Below, piece after piece: positions 35,282 through 43,022 of a stretch of DNA of 64,000 nt; the first letter of the stretch is position 1, and each line of letters opens with the position of its first letter. The DNA comes from CBDCXF01 sp965223755 (GTDB lineage: Bacteria > Acidobacteriota > Thermoanaerobaculia > Multivoradales > JAHEKO01), in assembly GCA_965223755.1 (NCBI GenBank), contig CBDCXF010000002.1:434001-498000 (forward strand). Reading direction: 5' to 3'. Position numbers and translations under genes: made by a program. A model generated the notes under the pieces. The model made no database searches. It was given only the letters and a program-made list of their open reading frames with translations, and was not told the DNA's origin.

Positions 35282-36457
35282 ATGAACGAACCGATTCTCC
35301 CTGGTAGCCACTTCACACGCCCGCGCAGCATCGCGGCGATGCTAGCGCTGGGCGTCCTCGGTCCCGCGGTGTTTCTGATCCTGCCGGTCGTTGTCGGTGC
35401 GCTGGCTCAAAGCCACGGTTTTGACGAAGACCGGCTCGGAACCTTGGCGTCCGGCGAGCTGGGCGGCATTGCCCTGGCCTGTCTAAGCGCGCTGTATTGG
35501 AGCAAGCGGTGGTCATGGCGCCGTATGGCACTTTGCGGGGTGGTGGCCGTCGCTACGGCCAACCTGCTCAGCGCAACGACATCCGGCTTTTCGGTGATGC
35601 TATGGCTCCGATTCGCCGCGGGTTTTGGTGGCGGCATCCTGCTGGCACTGGTCATGGCTTTTCTTTCCAACACCAAGAATCCCGATCGGACGGCCGCGTT
35701 CTTGGTCGGCGCGCAGGTAGGGTTTCAAGTCATAGCGTTTGCCGTCTCTCCGCAAATCATCAGTTCCTGGGGCGTCAACGGGTTCTTCATCGGGTTGGCG
35801 TTGTTGACCGCCGGTCTGCTCCCGTTCCTTCGCTTCTTGCCGCCGGGCGCGCCGGCACCGGATTCGGCTGCGGCGGGAGCCATCGGGCCGCGCGCCCTTC
35901 TGCCGGGCTTCGTCGTTCTCCTCTCGATGGCTCTGTTTTTCGTCGGTCAAGTGGCGCTCTGGGCCTTTATCGAGAGACTGGGAGATGCTGCCGGACTGAC
36001 CGCGACGAGAGTTGCCGGCGCTCTTTCGATTTCCGCCATGGCGGGTCTCGCGGGGCCGGCCGGGGCGGCATGGCTGGGCGATCGTTGGGGCAGAGCTCTG
36101 CCGCTGGCGGTTGCTTGCGCGATGCAACTGGCGGCCTTGGTTCTAATCGGCACCAGCGAGCTGTCATTCGCGGTGTTTCTCGCAGCGTTGGCGATCTTTT
36201 CGATCTTTTGGAATTTCGCGCTGCCCTATCAGTTCGGAGCTATGGTCGGCGTCGATCCGCTTCACCGATTGATCGTCTTGGTGCCGACGTTTCAGGCCGC
36301 GGGAATCGCTGTCGGCCCGATTCTCGCCGGGGCAACAATCGCTCGATTCGGGCTCGGCTCCTTGTGGGTATCGGCTGCGATACCGCTGGTACTTTACGCC
36401 GCCTGCATTATTCCCTTCACGCATTCGGAGTCCGAGAGTGAACATGAATCAGCCTAG
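35282..36457 (+). CDS. MFS transporter
   Basis: A 391-residue major facilitator protein with 12 predicted helices in two halves. Features include DEDRLGTLASGELGG after helix 1 and a loop 2-3 basic motif (SKRWSWRRM) in place of the strict MFS motif A. The strong site GAAAGGAATTC precedes the ATG. It is the third inner-membrane transporter in this operon, after the SSF and YjiH genes, so it may export a product or import another substrate of the same pathway. The substrate is not evident. Confidence 0.85.
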   Translation: MNEPILPGSHFTRPRSIAAMLALGVLGPAVFLILPVVVGALAQSHGFDEDRLGTLASGELGGIALACLSALYWSKRWSWRRMALCGVVAVATANLLSATTSGFSVMLWLRFAAGFGGGILLALVMAFLSNTKNPDRTAAFLVGAQVGFQVIAFAVSPQIISSWGVNGFFIGLALLTAGLLPFLRFLPPGAPAPDSAAAGAIGPRALLPGFVVLLSMALFFVGQVALWAFIERLGDAAGLTATRVAGALSISAMAGLAGPAGAAWLGDRWGRALPLAVACAMQLAALVLIGTSELSFAVFLAALAIFSIFWNFALPYQFGAMVGVDPLHRLIVLVPTFQAAGIAVGPILAGATIARFGLGSLWVSAAIPLVLYAACIIPFTHSESESEHESA

Positions 36458-36590
36458 CCTCGAACGCGTGTACGAGAAGTCCGGCGACGCCATTAGCGAC
36501 GAAGTTATCGGCCCCCGATTTAGACCGCGTCGCCAATACCCTCTGAAGCCGGAGAATTCGGTCGAGAAGGCCGACGTTTTGGAAAGGTGA
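36444..36590 (+). CDS. 48-residue protein of unknown function
   Basis: A short open frame starting MNQPSLERVYEKSGDAI and ending in VEKADVLER. It overlaps the last 14 bases of the MFS gene and ends seven bases before the ureohydrolase ATG, filling the gap exactly. Codon use is like that of neighbouring genes and the product is hydrophilic with many charged residues (RFRPRRQYP in the middle). No family is recognised. Tight packing is the main argument that it is translated; GAGAG lies a few bases upstream of the ATG. Confidence 0.45.
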   Translation: MNQPSLERVYEKSGDAISDEVIGPRFRPRRQYPLKPENSVEKADVLER

Positions 36591-36596
36591 TGCTCA

Positions 36597-37580
36597 ATGG
36601 ATAACCACTACGATCGAAGGTCGCCGGTTACCGGCCGTCGGGGCGACCCAATGGACGAGCCACGTTTCACAGGGATCCCGACGTTTATGCGCGCGCCGCT
36701 TGCGACGACGCTGGAAGGTCTCGACATAGCCCTCGTCGGTATTCCGCTGGATGAGGGGGTCACCAATCGGGCCGGTACTCGTCACGGGCCCAGGGAGATC
36801 CGCAACCAATCGAGCAACGTGCGCAAGATCCATCCCTTGACCCGCGTCGACCCATTTGAGACCTGTACTGTGGCCGATGTCGGTGACGTCGTGTTCGGGT
36901 CCCTTTATGACCTCGAGGCGTCGCATCGAGAGATCGAGGAATTCATCACCAGATTGGTCGAAGCCGGAGTCGTGCCGCTGACCGCTGGCGGCGATCACTC
37001 CATCAGCTATCCGATCCTTCGCGCCGTTGCTCGCGCACAAAAAGACCCCGTGGGGTTAATCCAGATCGACGCCCACACCGACACCTGGGGGCCGTGGAAA
37101 GGCTCTGCGTCCCACCACGGCGCACCCTTTCGGCGCGCCGTCGAGGACGGTTTGATCGATCCCAACCGGACCGTGCAGATCGGCATTCGTGGAGCGCAGA
37201 ACGTCACCGATGGCTGGGATTACTCGGAGCAGACCGGCATGCGCTTGCTATTCATGCACGAGGTGGCGCGGCTCGGTATCGATGCGGTCATTGACGAAAC
37301 CCGGCGCATCGTCGGTGACGGCCCTGTCTATCTGACTTTCGACATCGATGGCATCGACCCGGCTTTTGCGCCGGGCACTGGGACGCCGGAAATCGGAGGA
37401 CTCACGACTCTAGAAGCCCAGCGGCTGCTCTGGGGTTTCCATGGACTCGACGTCATCGGCGCCGATGTTGTCGAGGTCTCGCCACCGTTCGACCCGAGCG
37501 GCAACACTGCGCTGGTCGCAGCAAGTCTCATGTACGAAACGGTTTGCCTCATGGCGGCCGCGGTTCGCAGCCGCCGCTGA
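36597..37580 (+). CDS. Ureohydrolase (agmatinase/guanidinobutyrase-like)
   Basis: A 327-residue arginase-family enzyme that hydrolyses a guanidino group to an amine plus urea using two manganese ions. All metal ligands are present: His134 (GGDHS), Asp158, His160 and Asp162 (DAHTDTW), and Asp249 and Asp251 (TFDIDGIDP). The stretch HHGAPFRRAVEDGLIDP is of the type found in guanidinobutyrase, guanidinopropionase and some agmatinases. Substrate chain length cannot be fixed from sequence. With the omega-aminotransferase and mmsA it suggests use of 3-guanidinopropionate or 4-guanidinobutyrate. Confidence 0.9.
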   Translation: MDNHYDRRSPVTGRRGDPMDEPRFTGIPTFMRAPLATTLEGLDIALVGIPLDEGVTNRAGTRHGPREIRNQSSNVRKIHPLTRVDPFETCTVADVGDVVFGSLYDLEASHREIEEFITRLVEAGVVPLTAGGDHSISYPILRAVARAQKDPVGLIQIDAHTDTWGPWKGSASHHGAPFRRAVEDGLIDPNRTVQIGIRGAQNVTDGWDYSEQTGMRLLFMHEVARLGIDAVIDETRRIVGDGPVYLTFDIDGIDPAFAPGTGTPEIGGLTTLEAQRLLWGFHGLDVIGADVVEVSPPFDPSGNTALVAASLMYETVCLMAAAVRSRR

Positions 37581-37601
37581 TCTGTTCCGAAAGGAGAGTT
37601 C

Positions 37602-38792
37602 ATGTCCGACAAGAAAGTTCTGGCCGATATCGAAGACGCACCGCATATCGAATTGAACCAGGATGGTTCGACCATCGATCTCTCCAACTGGGCTGAACCG
37701 GCGAATCGCAACTGGAGCTATCGCCATACGTTGGACGTGTTTCCCTATACCGAGAAGATCTTCCGTGGCGAAGGTCCGGTCCATGAGCTGCACGAGAAGC
37801 CGGTCGACATCTCATCCGTAACGGTCGACTACCGGAATCGCGAGATGCTGTTGAAGGAGTATCTCAAGGAGAGCCATTGCGACGGCCTGATGGTGCTCCA
37901 GGGCGACAACATCGTGTATGAGAACTACCGGCGCATGGATCCGGAGGACCGCCATTTGTGCCAGTCGATCAGCAAGACCTCGGTGTGCGCGCTCGTCGGT
38001 CGACGGATTGCCGAGGGCTCGATCGATCCGTCCAAGACCGTGGACGACTATGTTCCGGGCGTGGCCAGCGGTTTTTCGGGTGTACGACTGCAGGATCTGC
38101 TGGACATGAACGTGGCGCTCAGGTTCAGCGAAGACTTCACCGATCCCGAGTCCGAGATCCATGAATTCGAAATGATGTCCGGCTGGCACCCGAATACGGG
38201 AGGGCAGGAAGACGGGCTCTTGCCTTATATCAGTCGCATCGAGCGGGATCCCGGCGTTGAGTTGGACGGTGTCACCAATTACCTTTGTCCAAATACCGAC
38301 ATGTTGGGTTGCATCATCGAGAAGGTCACGGGCAGGCGTTACACAGACGTGTTTCAGGCAGAGATCTACCGGCACCTAGGCGCCGAGGCGGACGCTTACT
38401 TTGCGACGGATGCAACAGGAATGGCGATATGTTCTGGAGGCTTGATCATCCGGCTACGCGATCTCGCGCGCTACGGCCAACTGTTTGCCAACAAAGGTGT
38501 TGCGAACGATGGCACTCGAGTGATTCCGGACGGCTGGATCAACGACTGTCTGGATCCCACTAAAGGAACGGCCTACTATCTTGGGCGAGGTTATCGATAC
38601 CACAACCAGATGACCTCGAACGGCACAGCGTTTTGTCATTTGGGGATTGGCGGCCAGATGCTCTACGCCAACACCGAATCCAAGGTGGTGGTGGCGCAGT
38701 TCTCAACCACGAGTTCGCCGTCAAACGGCGATCTGGACTTCGGCAATGCACTCTACGGCGTCGCCGAAGCGATCAACGAGCGCTTGAGTTAG
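37602..38792 (+). CDS. Serine hydrolase, beta-lactamase class C / NylB-like
   Basis: A 396-residue serine hydrolase of the class C beta-lactamase fold. The nucleophile motif is SISK (Ser122, Lys125) and the tyrosine region reads NYLCPNTDMLG, as in 6-aminohexanoate-dimer hydrolases and related amidases or esterases. No signal peptide is seen, so it acts in the cytoplasm, unlike true beta-lactamases. AAAGGAGAG lies just before the ATG. It ends the 22-kb catabolic operon and may release an amino compound from an amide or ester. Confidence 0.85.
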   Translation: MSDKKVLADIEDAPHIELNQDGSTIDLSNWAEPANRNWSYRHTLDVFPYTEKIFRGEGPVHELHEKPVDISSVTVDYRNREMLLKEYLKESHCDGLMVLQGDNIVYENYRRMDPEDRHLCQSISKTSVCALVGRRIAEGSIDPSKTVDDYVPGVASGFSGVRLQDLLDMNVALRFSEDFTDPESEIHEFEMMSGWHPNTGGQEDGLLPYISRIERDPGVELDGVTNYLCPNTDMLGCIIEKVTGRRYTDVFQAEIYRHLGAEADAYFATDATGMAICSGGLIIRLRDLARYGQLFANKGVANDGTRVIPDGWINDCLDPTKGTAYYLGRGYRYHNQMTSNGTAFCHLGIGGQMLYANTESKVVVAQFSTTSSPSNGDLDFGNALYGVAEAINERLS

Positions 38793-39038
38793 CCGCAAAA
38801 AGGACAACATAACCTATGAATTCGACTGGAAAGACCTTCACGGTCAACTGTCGAATGGCTCCGCCGAATTGGGCCAGAACCCCCAACCTCTAACTGATTA
38901 CCCCGTGCTGCCAACCAATAGTTCGGCGAGCACAATGAACCTATGAGGCTCATTTGAAGGGCTGAGACCTCGGCCGGCTGAGAATGTTCCCGTGTTCCTA
39001 GTTCCTAGGGCCTAGGAACTAGGGCCCAGGAATAGGGC
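38793..39038. other. Gap between convergent genes
   Basis: These 246 bases hold a 25-codon open frame from the ATG at 38816 (MNSTGKTFTVNC), too weak to call as a gene, and near the right end a CTAG-rich palindrome that is annotated separately. No other gene is seen. Confidence 0.5.
38998..39022. terminator. CTAG-rich perfect palindrome between convergent genes
   Basis: Two perfect 12-base arms (CTAGTTCCTAGG and its reverse complement) flank a single central G. Related half-sites (TTCCTAG, GGGCCTAG) extend the element to about 39042, which overlaps the stop codon of the ABM gene. It lies just after the end of the catabolic operon and before a convergent gene, so a bidirectional terminator or a mobile palindromic repeat are both possible. 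There is no T-tract. Confidence 0.5.
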
Positions 39039-39335
39039 CTAGTCGAGTGGCCCTAGCTTTTGCAGCTCCAGCTCGGCCCCGAGCAAATCTCCGAACTGGC
39101 CCAGTGCATTCGCAATGTGCGGCGTCTCGAAGTGTGCTTCAAGATCGGCTTCTGACTTCCACTCTTCAATGAAGGTGAACCTGCTGGGATCATCGCGGCT
39201 GACCCAGAGGTCGTAGCGCAGACATCCCGGCTCGGCTCTGGTCGGTGCGATCAGATTTCTGAGCACGCTCTCCAGCGCATCTTCTTTGCCTTCTTGGGCG
39301 ACGAGAGTTGCAATGATTCCTAGTCGATTTTGCAT
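39039..39335 (-). CDS. ABM-domain (YgiN-like) monooxygenase
   Basis: A 98-residue antibiotic biosynthesis monooxygenase-domain protein, a ferredoxin-like dimer. Typical residues are the opening LGIIATLVAQEGKED, TRAEPGCLRYDLW and FTFIEEWKSEADLEAHF. Members oxidise quinols or act as stress-response proteins without a bound cofactor. It is divergent from a MarR regulator with 88 bases between them, the classic arrangement of a repressor and its quinone- or drug-responsive target. Confidence 0.88.
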   Translation of the reverse strand: MQNRLGIIATLVAQEGKEDALESVLRNLIAPTRAEPGCLRYDLWVSRDDPSRFTFIEEWKSEADLEAHFETPHIANALGQFGDLLGAELELQKLGPLD

Positions 39336-39397
39336 CGTTGTTCCCTTTCGATAATCCGGCGACCCATTCGCAGCACGACTTTACTCGACATATTTAT

Positions 39398-39409
39398 TAC
39401 GAGATCGTA
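39398..39409. promoter_or_regulatory. Candidate MarR operator TACGA-GA-TCGTA
   Basis: A short inverted repeat with 5-base arms in the AT-rich divergent gap between the ABM gene and the marR-like gene, 15 bases before the latter's ATG. MarR proteins commonly bind such symmetric sites between divergent genes. The call rests on symmetry and position only. Confidence 0.4.
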
Positions 39410-39423
39410 GTATCAATTTTCGT

Positions 39424-39888
39424 ATGTCACTTTCTCGTAACAAAACTCCTCAACCACTGTTGCTCGCCTCGCCTCTGCACAAAGCGATGCGGCAGATGAC
39501 CCTCTATTTGGACGCAGCCGTTCGCCCGCTCGGCCTGCAAGGACCGGACGGACATCTGCTGTCCTACGTCGGCTCCTACGGGCCCTGCAAGACCTCGGAA
39601 CTACGCAAGGTCTTCGGCCATAAGCCGTCGACCCTAACCAGTCTTCTGGATCGCCTTGAGGGCAAGGGGTGGGTCGAGCGCTCGATCGACCCGGGCGATC
39701 GTCGCGGATTTCTGATCACCGCGACCGAGGCCGGCATGGAAGTCGGAGTGCGGGGCCGCGAAGTTGTGGAGGAATTCGAGCGGCGGGTGTTGGAGCGAAT
39801 CGGCGGCGACCAGTTGGCGGGGTTCACGTCGGTGCTCACTGCAATCGGAGAGGAGACTCAAGTCGAGCTGAGGAGGTCCACCGACTGA
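39424..39888 (+). CDS. MarR-family transcriptional regulator
   Basis: A 154-residue winged-helix repressor. The recognition-helix region is KTSELRKVFGHKPSTLTSLLDRLEGKGW (shown by residues about 58-82) and the wing carries ERSIDPGDRRGFLI, the DxRxxxxxLT-like MarR signature. It probably represses itself and the divergent ABM monooxygenase in response to a phenolic or quinone ligand. The leader before its ATG has no clear Shine-Dalgarno sequence. Confidence 0.9.
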   Translation: MSLSRNKTPQPLLLASPLHKAMRQMTLYLDAAVRPLGLQGPDGHLLSYVGSYGPCKTSELRKVFGHKPSTLTSLLDRLEGKGWVERSIDPGDRRGFLITATEAGMEVGVRGREVVEEFERRVLERIGGDQLAGFTSVLTAIGEETQVELRRSTD

Positions 39889-39933
39889 CGAGCCGGTGAA
39901 CCTAGTAGCGCAATTATTTCTTTTGGAGAACGC

Positions 39934-40449
39934 ATGAACGACACCAGCATTATGAATGACACCAGTATCAAGACCACCGTAATTCCGATCTTCGAGGCGT
40001 CGAGTCGCCTCCTGCACGCCAACGTCGACGGTCTCTCACACGACGACAGCCTAGTAAGCCCCGATCCAGCCGGCAACTGTCTCAACTGGGTCGCCGGCCA
40101 CTTAGTGACCGCCTACAACAACTTCCTCCCCGCCATCGGCGTCGAGGCTGTGTGGACGAAAGATGAAGCGGCCGCCTACGAGCGAGGGAGTGATCCGCTC
40201 GACCCCAACGACGCTAAGTCGTTTGCCGAAATTATCGACGCCTTTCGCTCCGCGCACGCAGCAGTGACGAACCGACTCAAAGAACTCGGGGCCGAAGAGT
40301 TGGGTGCCCCCGCACCCTACTCGCCCGGCAACAACCCCAATGAGACCATCGGCTCGTTGGCGACCATTTTGGCCTTCCACCAGTCGTACCACGTCGGCCA
40401 GACCGGTCTGCTGCGCCGCGTCGCCGGCCTCGCAGGGGCAATCAAGTAG
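39934..40449 (+). CDS. DinB-family protein
   Basis: A 171-residue four-helix-bundle protein of the DinB/YfiT superfamily, many of which are metal-dependent thiol-S-transferases. The metal-binding histidine triad is visible: His in NWVAGHLVTAY near residue 55 and two in AFHQSYHVGQTGLLRR near residues 148-152. The N-terminus carries a direct duplication, MNDTSI twice, giving two possible starts at 39934 and 39952; TTTTGGAGAACGC favours the first. Its thiol partner is unknown. Confidence 0.85.
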   Translation: MNDTSIMNDTSIKTTVIPIFEASSRLLHANVDGLSHDDSLVSPDPAGNCLNWVAGHLVTAYNNFLPAIGVEAVWTKDEAAAYERGSDPLDPNDAKSFAEIIDAFRSAHAAVTNRLKELGAEELGAPAPYSPGNNPNETIGSLATILAFHQSYHVGQTGLLRRVAGLAGAIK

Positions 40450-40608
40450 CGACCTCCGCAGCAACGGCCCGCCGCCGAGGCGAGCCCTGTTTAGGCGGTC
40501 AATTGACCGCTCGGGCCTGGGTGCAGAATTGCGCGGAGCGGATGCCCGCTGTTTCGGTTGAGAAAGCCTACATCGTTACCAGGGCTGAGAAAGCGGTCGC
40601 AAAACGCG

Positions 40609-41550
40609 TCAACCTCTCACTTGATTTCCCGCCACCGCCGCGGCGACGGTTTCACCCATGCTCCCTTGAGCGGCGCCCATGCCGTAGATGACGATCTGGC
40701 TGCCCTCTTCGCGGCCGAGTCGCTCGAGCACGTTCAGGCGATACATCTCCATGGCTTTGGCGCTGAGTAACTCGGAAGCCTCTTGCAGCTTGGCCGCGAT
40801 GGCTTTTTCCGCCTCGGCCTCTGCGATCTTGGCCTGAGCCGCGCGCCGTGACTGCGCCAGCACACTGAGTTCCTGAATGAGGTCGGGAGGCACGTGGACA
40901 TCAGTGATCTCCACCGAGGAGACATCGACACCAAAGCTGGCCGCTGCTTCATCGATGATCATCTTGAGTTTGTCGGAGACCTTTTCTCGTTCTCCCAGCA
41001 GGTCCGTCAGTTCCATGGTGCCAATGGTGTCCTTCATGGCGCTGTTGGCCGCCTGGAATACCGCCTCTTGGTAGTCCTTGACTCGCAGAGCGGCCCGCTC
41101 CGAGTCTTCGACGCGCATGAAGATGACCGCTTCGCAGCCGACCGGAACGTTATCGGCGGTCAAGGTCTCCGCCGCGGTGATGACCCGGGTCTGGATGCGA
41201 GTGTCAATGATCGCTGCCGCTGACTGATAGAACGGCGGATAAGGGATGACCCAGAAAAGGCCCGGACCTTTGACGCCGATGAATTTGCCCAGCTTGAGGA
41301 TGACGACGCGCTCGTACTCCGGGATGACGTACAGAGATTTGCTCGCCACCCGCGCCAGCACCAACGCCAACAAACCACCCACGGCGAGAACCGGAATGGC
41401 AAACATCGACCCCATGAGCCCGAGAGCTAGAACGATCGCCAGCAGCAACCCACCGAGGACGATCAACGTGCCAAAGAACACGAACGACCGCAAAACGGTT
41501 TGCACCGTATTGAGACTTCGATTGTTGGAGTTCACTCCTTGACCGGCCAT
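40609..41550 (-). CDS. SPFH/band 7 protein (slipin-like)
   Basis: A 313-residue membrane scaffold protein. Two hydrophobic segments near residues 22-65 anchor it; the band 7 domain follows (YVIPEYERVVILKLGKFIG, then GPGLFWVIPY and TLTADNVPVGCEAVIFMRV). The C-terminal third is a helical, alanine- and glutamate-rich oligomerisation region (EAEAEKAIAAKLQEASELL). Slipins organise membrane microdomains and often pair with a NfeD protease partner, which is not present here. AAGGAGG precedes the ATG. The 160-base gap on its 3' side contains nothing recognised. Confidence 0.92.
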   Translation of the reverse strand: MAGQGVNSNNRSLNTVQTVLRSFVFFGTLIVLGGLLLAIVLALGLMGSMFAIPVLAVGGLLALVLARVASKSLYVIPEYERVVILKLGKFIGVKGPGLFWVIPYPPFYQSAAAIIDTRIQTRVITAAETLTADNVPVGCEAVIFMRVEDSERAALRVKDYQEAVFQAANSAMKDTIGTMELTDLLGEREKVSDKLKMIIDEAAASFGVDVSSVEITDVHVPPDLIQELSVLAQSRRAAQAKIAEAEAEKAIAAKLQEASELLSAKAMEMYRLNVLERLGREEGSQIVIYGMGAAQGSMGETVAAAVAGNQVRG

Positions 41551-41648
41551 AAAACTACCTCCTTGTAGAACCCGCTAAGGCCCGCATTGAAGCTTCTAGG
41601 ATCGTAGCATGCTGGGTGTTGGGTTGATTTCCGAGCGTTGATCGCCGC

Positions 41649-42029
41649 CTAGGCGACGTCTCGAACCAGAATCAACGTCAGAAAGGCGAAAGCCGCGAAG
41701 GTGAAGATTCCAGCGACGAAACACATCTTGCTGGCGCTCGCCATTCGCCGACCGCGCCCGAACGCCCAATCGTTGTCGTCGTTTAATTGGCTAAATACAA
41801 TCGTGTCAATGGTTTCCAGCCCCGCGAGCACCGCTGCAACAAGCAAGAGCCAGCTCACTACAAGAAGCAAAATCTGCCACAGGTGATCGATCGCAAACTG
41901 TTGGATGAAGGTGGCGCTGAGAACCAAGACGCCGGAAGCCAGAGTTATGAGTTGCTTTACCAGCTCAAGCGCCGTCTGCGCCGCCACCATCGAGTGCTTG
42001 CCAGGCCCTCCTACTTCAGGTGGGTCCAT
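41649..42029 (-). CDS. Small membrane protein of unknown function
   Basis: A protein of up to 126 residues with three hydrophobic helices (about 28-45, 52-70 and 100-122) and a charged loop with DDNDWAFGRGRR. The first ATG overlaps the methyltransferase gene by 19 bases and has no ribosome binding site; an ATG at 41990 would give 113 residues, with GGAGG rather far upstream. No family is recognised. Its pairing with the upstream methyltransferase gene suggests co-transcription. Confidence 0.6.
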   Translation of the reverse strand: MDPPEVGGPGKHSMVAAQTALELVKQLITLASGVLVLSATFIQQFAIDHLWQILLLVVSWLLLVAAVLAGLETIDTIVFSQLNDDNDWAFGRGRRMASASKMCFVAGIFTFAAFAFLTLILVRDVA

Positions 42030-42766
42030 GAGCGTGTAAAGGTACCTTTGCCCCTGGTATAGACAAAGATCTGTTCAGTGCCGCGGGCGCTGAGCGAGCG
42101 CACGCGGTGATAGCCGAAGGACTCGAAGAACGCGTGTGTTTCCGCAGCGTTGAATTCGCGGTAGAAGGAGTGACGAGTCCACTCTGGGCGCATGTAAAAA
42201 CCGTCCGAGACTGGGTAGTTCTCCATCTGCGAGGACACCTGTCCAAAGCGCGACATGTAAAGGAGGTATCCCTCCCGCTCGACACACCTGTTGATTAGCT
42301 GTACGACTGCCTTCCGATCCGCGGGTTCTGGAATCGTCTGCAAGACGTAGTTCAACATTGCGGCATCGAATTTCTTCTTCTTGCCGAACGTCTTCCTTCG
42401 GTAATCGCAGAGGACCTTGCTCATCCAACCCCTGCGCCGAGCCTCAGAGGGTTGAAACCAACCCAAAAAATTGCCGCTACGCTTGGCTCGCTTTAGGAAC
42501 TCCTTGTTCTTGGGCCGTTCAAAGGCCTCCTTGTACTCAACCGCGCAGACATGAAATCCACGGCGGAGGAGGGGGAAGGTATGCCGAAGGCTCCCAGCAC
42601 CAAAATCGAGAATCGTCTCGATGCGTCGGCCTCGCCAAAATGGTGCAACGGCATCTGCGATGATTTTGTGAGGAGGTAGGGAGGCAGAGATGGACGTGGT
42701 TACGTCGATAACGATCGGTTTTGATCGAGAACCAAAGGTGTAAATCGGGCTTTTCCAGTCGGTCAC
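42011..42766 (-). CDS. Class I SAM-dependent methyltransferase-like protein
   Basis: A 251-residue Rossmann methyltransferase-like protein. The SAM-binding motif I is TILDFGAGSLRHTFPLL near residue 50, followed by an acidic residue at the end of strand 2 (VEYKEA) and the strand-4 motif FDAAMLNYVLQTIP. I take the GTG start, which has AAGGAGG eight bases upstream; an ATG 48 bases further up lacks such a site. The insertion KNKEFLKRAKRSGN is unusual. Substrate is unknown. Its base composition is less GC-rich than its neighbours, hinting at transfer. Confidence 0.7.
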   Translation of the reverse strand: MTDWKSPIYTFGSRSKPIVIDVTTSISASLPPHKIIADAVAPFWRGRRIETILDFGAGSLRHTFPLLRRGFHVCAVEYKEAFERPKNKEFLKRAKRSGNFLGWFQPSEARRRGWMSKVLCDYRRKTFGKKKKFDAAMLNYVLQTIPEPADRKAVVQLINRCVEREGYLLYMSRFGQVSSQMENYPVSDGFYMRPEWTRHSFYREFNAAETHAFFESFGYHRVRSLSARGTEQIFVYTRGKGTFTRSWTHLK

Positions 42767-42976
42767 TTGCTCGTCCTCCTTAGACTGCTGACTCCTTCCT
42801 TCTATTCGCTCCACACATCTTCACGAAAGCCTCTGCGAGCCGCCATTGAACACATCCATAAGCTGCTCCGCAGGACCGGCTCGCCGCGGACTTGATTTGT
42901 TTTAGAAATATTACCATGTGATTGTCTTGTTTTCTGGATCCACCGACGGCGGACCCTGCGTTTTCACCCAATAGAA

Positions 42977-43000
42977 AAAGGGGCGCAGACGCGCCCCTTT
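42977..43000 (-). terminator. Rho-independent terminator after the cupredoxin gene
   Basis: A 10-base stem (AAAGGGGCGC with GCGCCCCTTT) closes a 4-base loop, and on the minus strand is followed by further Ts. It lies 23 bases after the stop of the cupredoxin lipoprotein gene, ending the bc-complex transcription unit. The remaining 210 bases up to the methyltransferase gene show no gene. Confidence 0.85.
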
Positions 43001-43022
43001 CAAAAGACCGTTTTGATGTTGA

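Noticed and set aside
37602..38792. Antibiotic-resistance beta-lactamase
   Set aside because: The fold and SxxK motif match class C enzymes, but there is no signal peptide and the tyrosine region is of the amidase/esterase (NylB-like) type.
38816..38893. 25-codon frame MNSTGKTFTVNC after the NylB-like gene
   Set aside because: Very short, poorly placed ribosome binding site and no family match; noted only as part of the gap.
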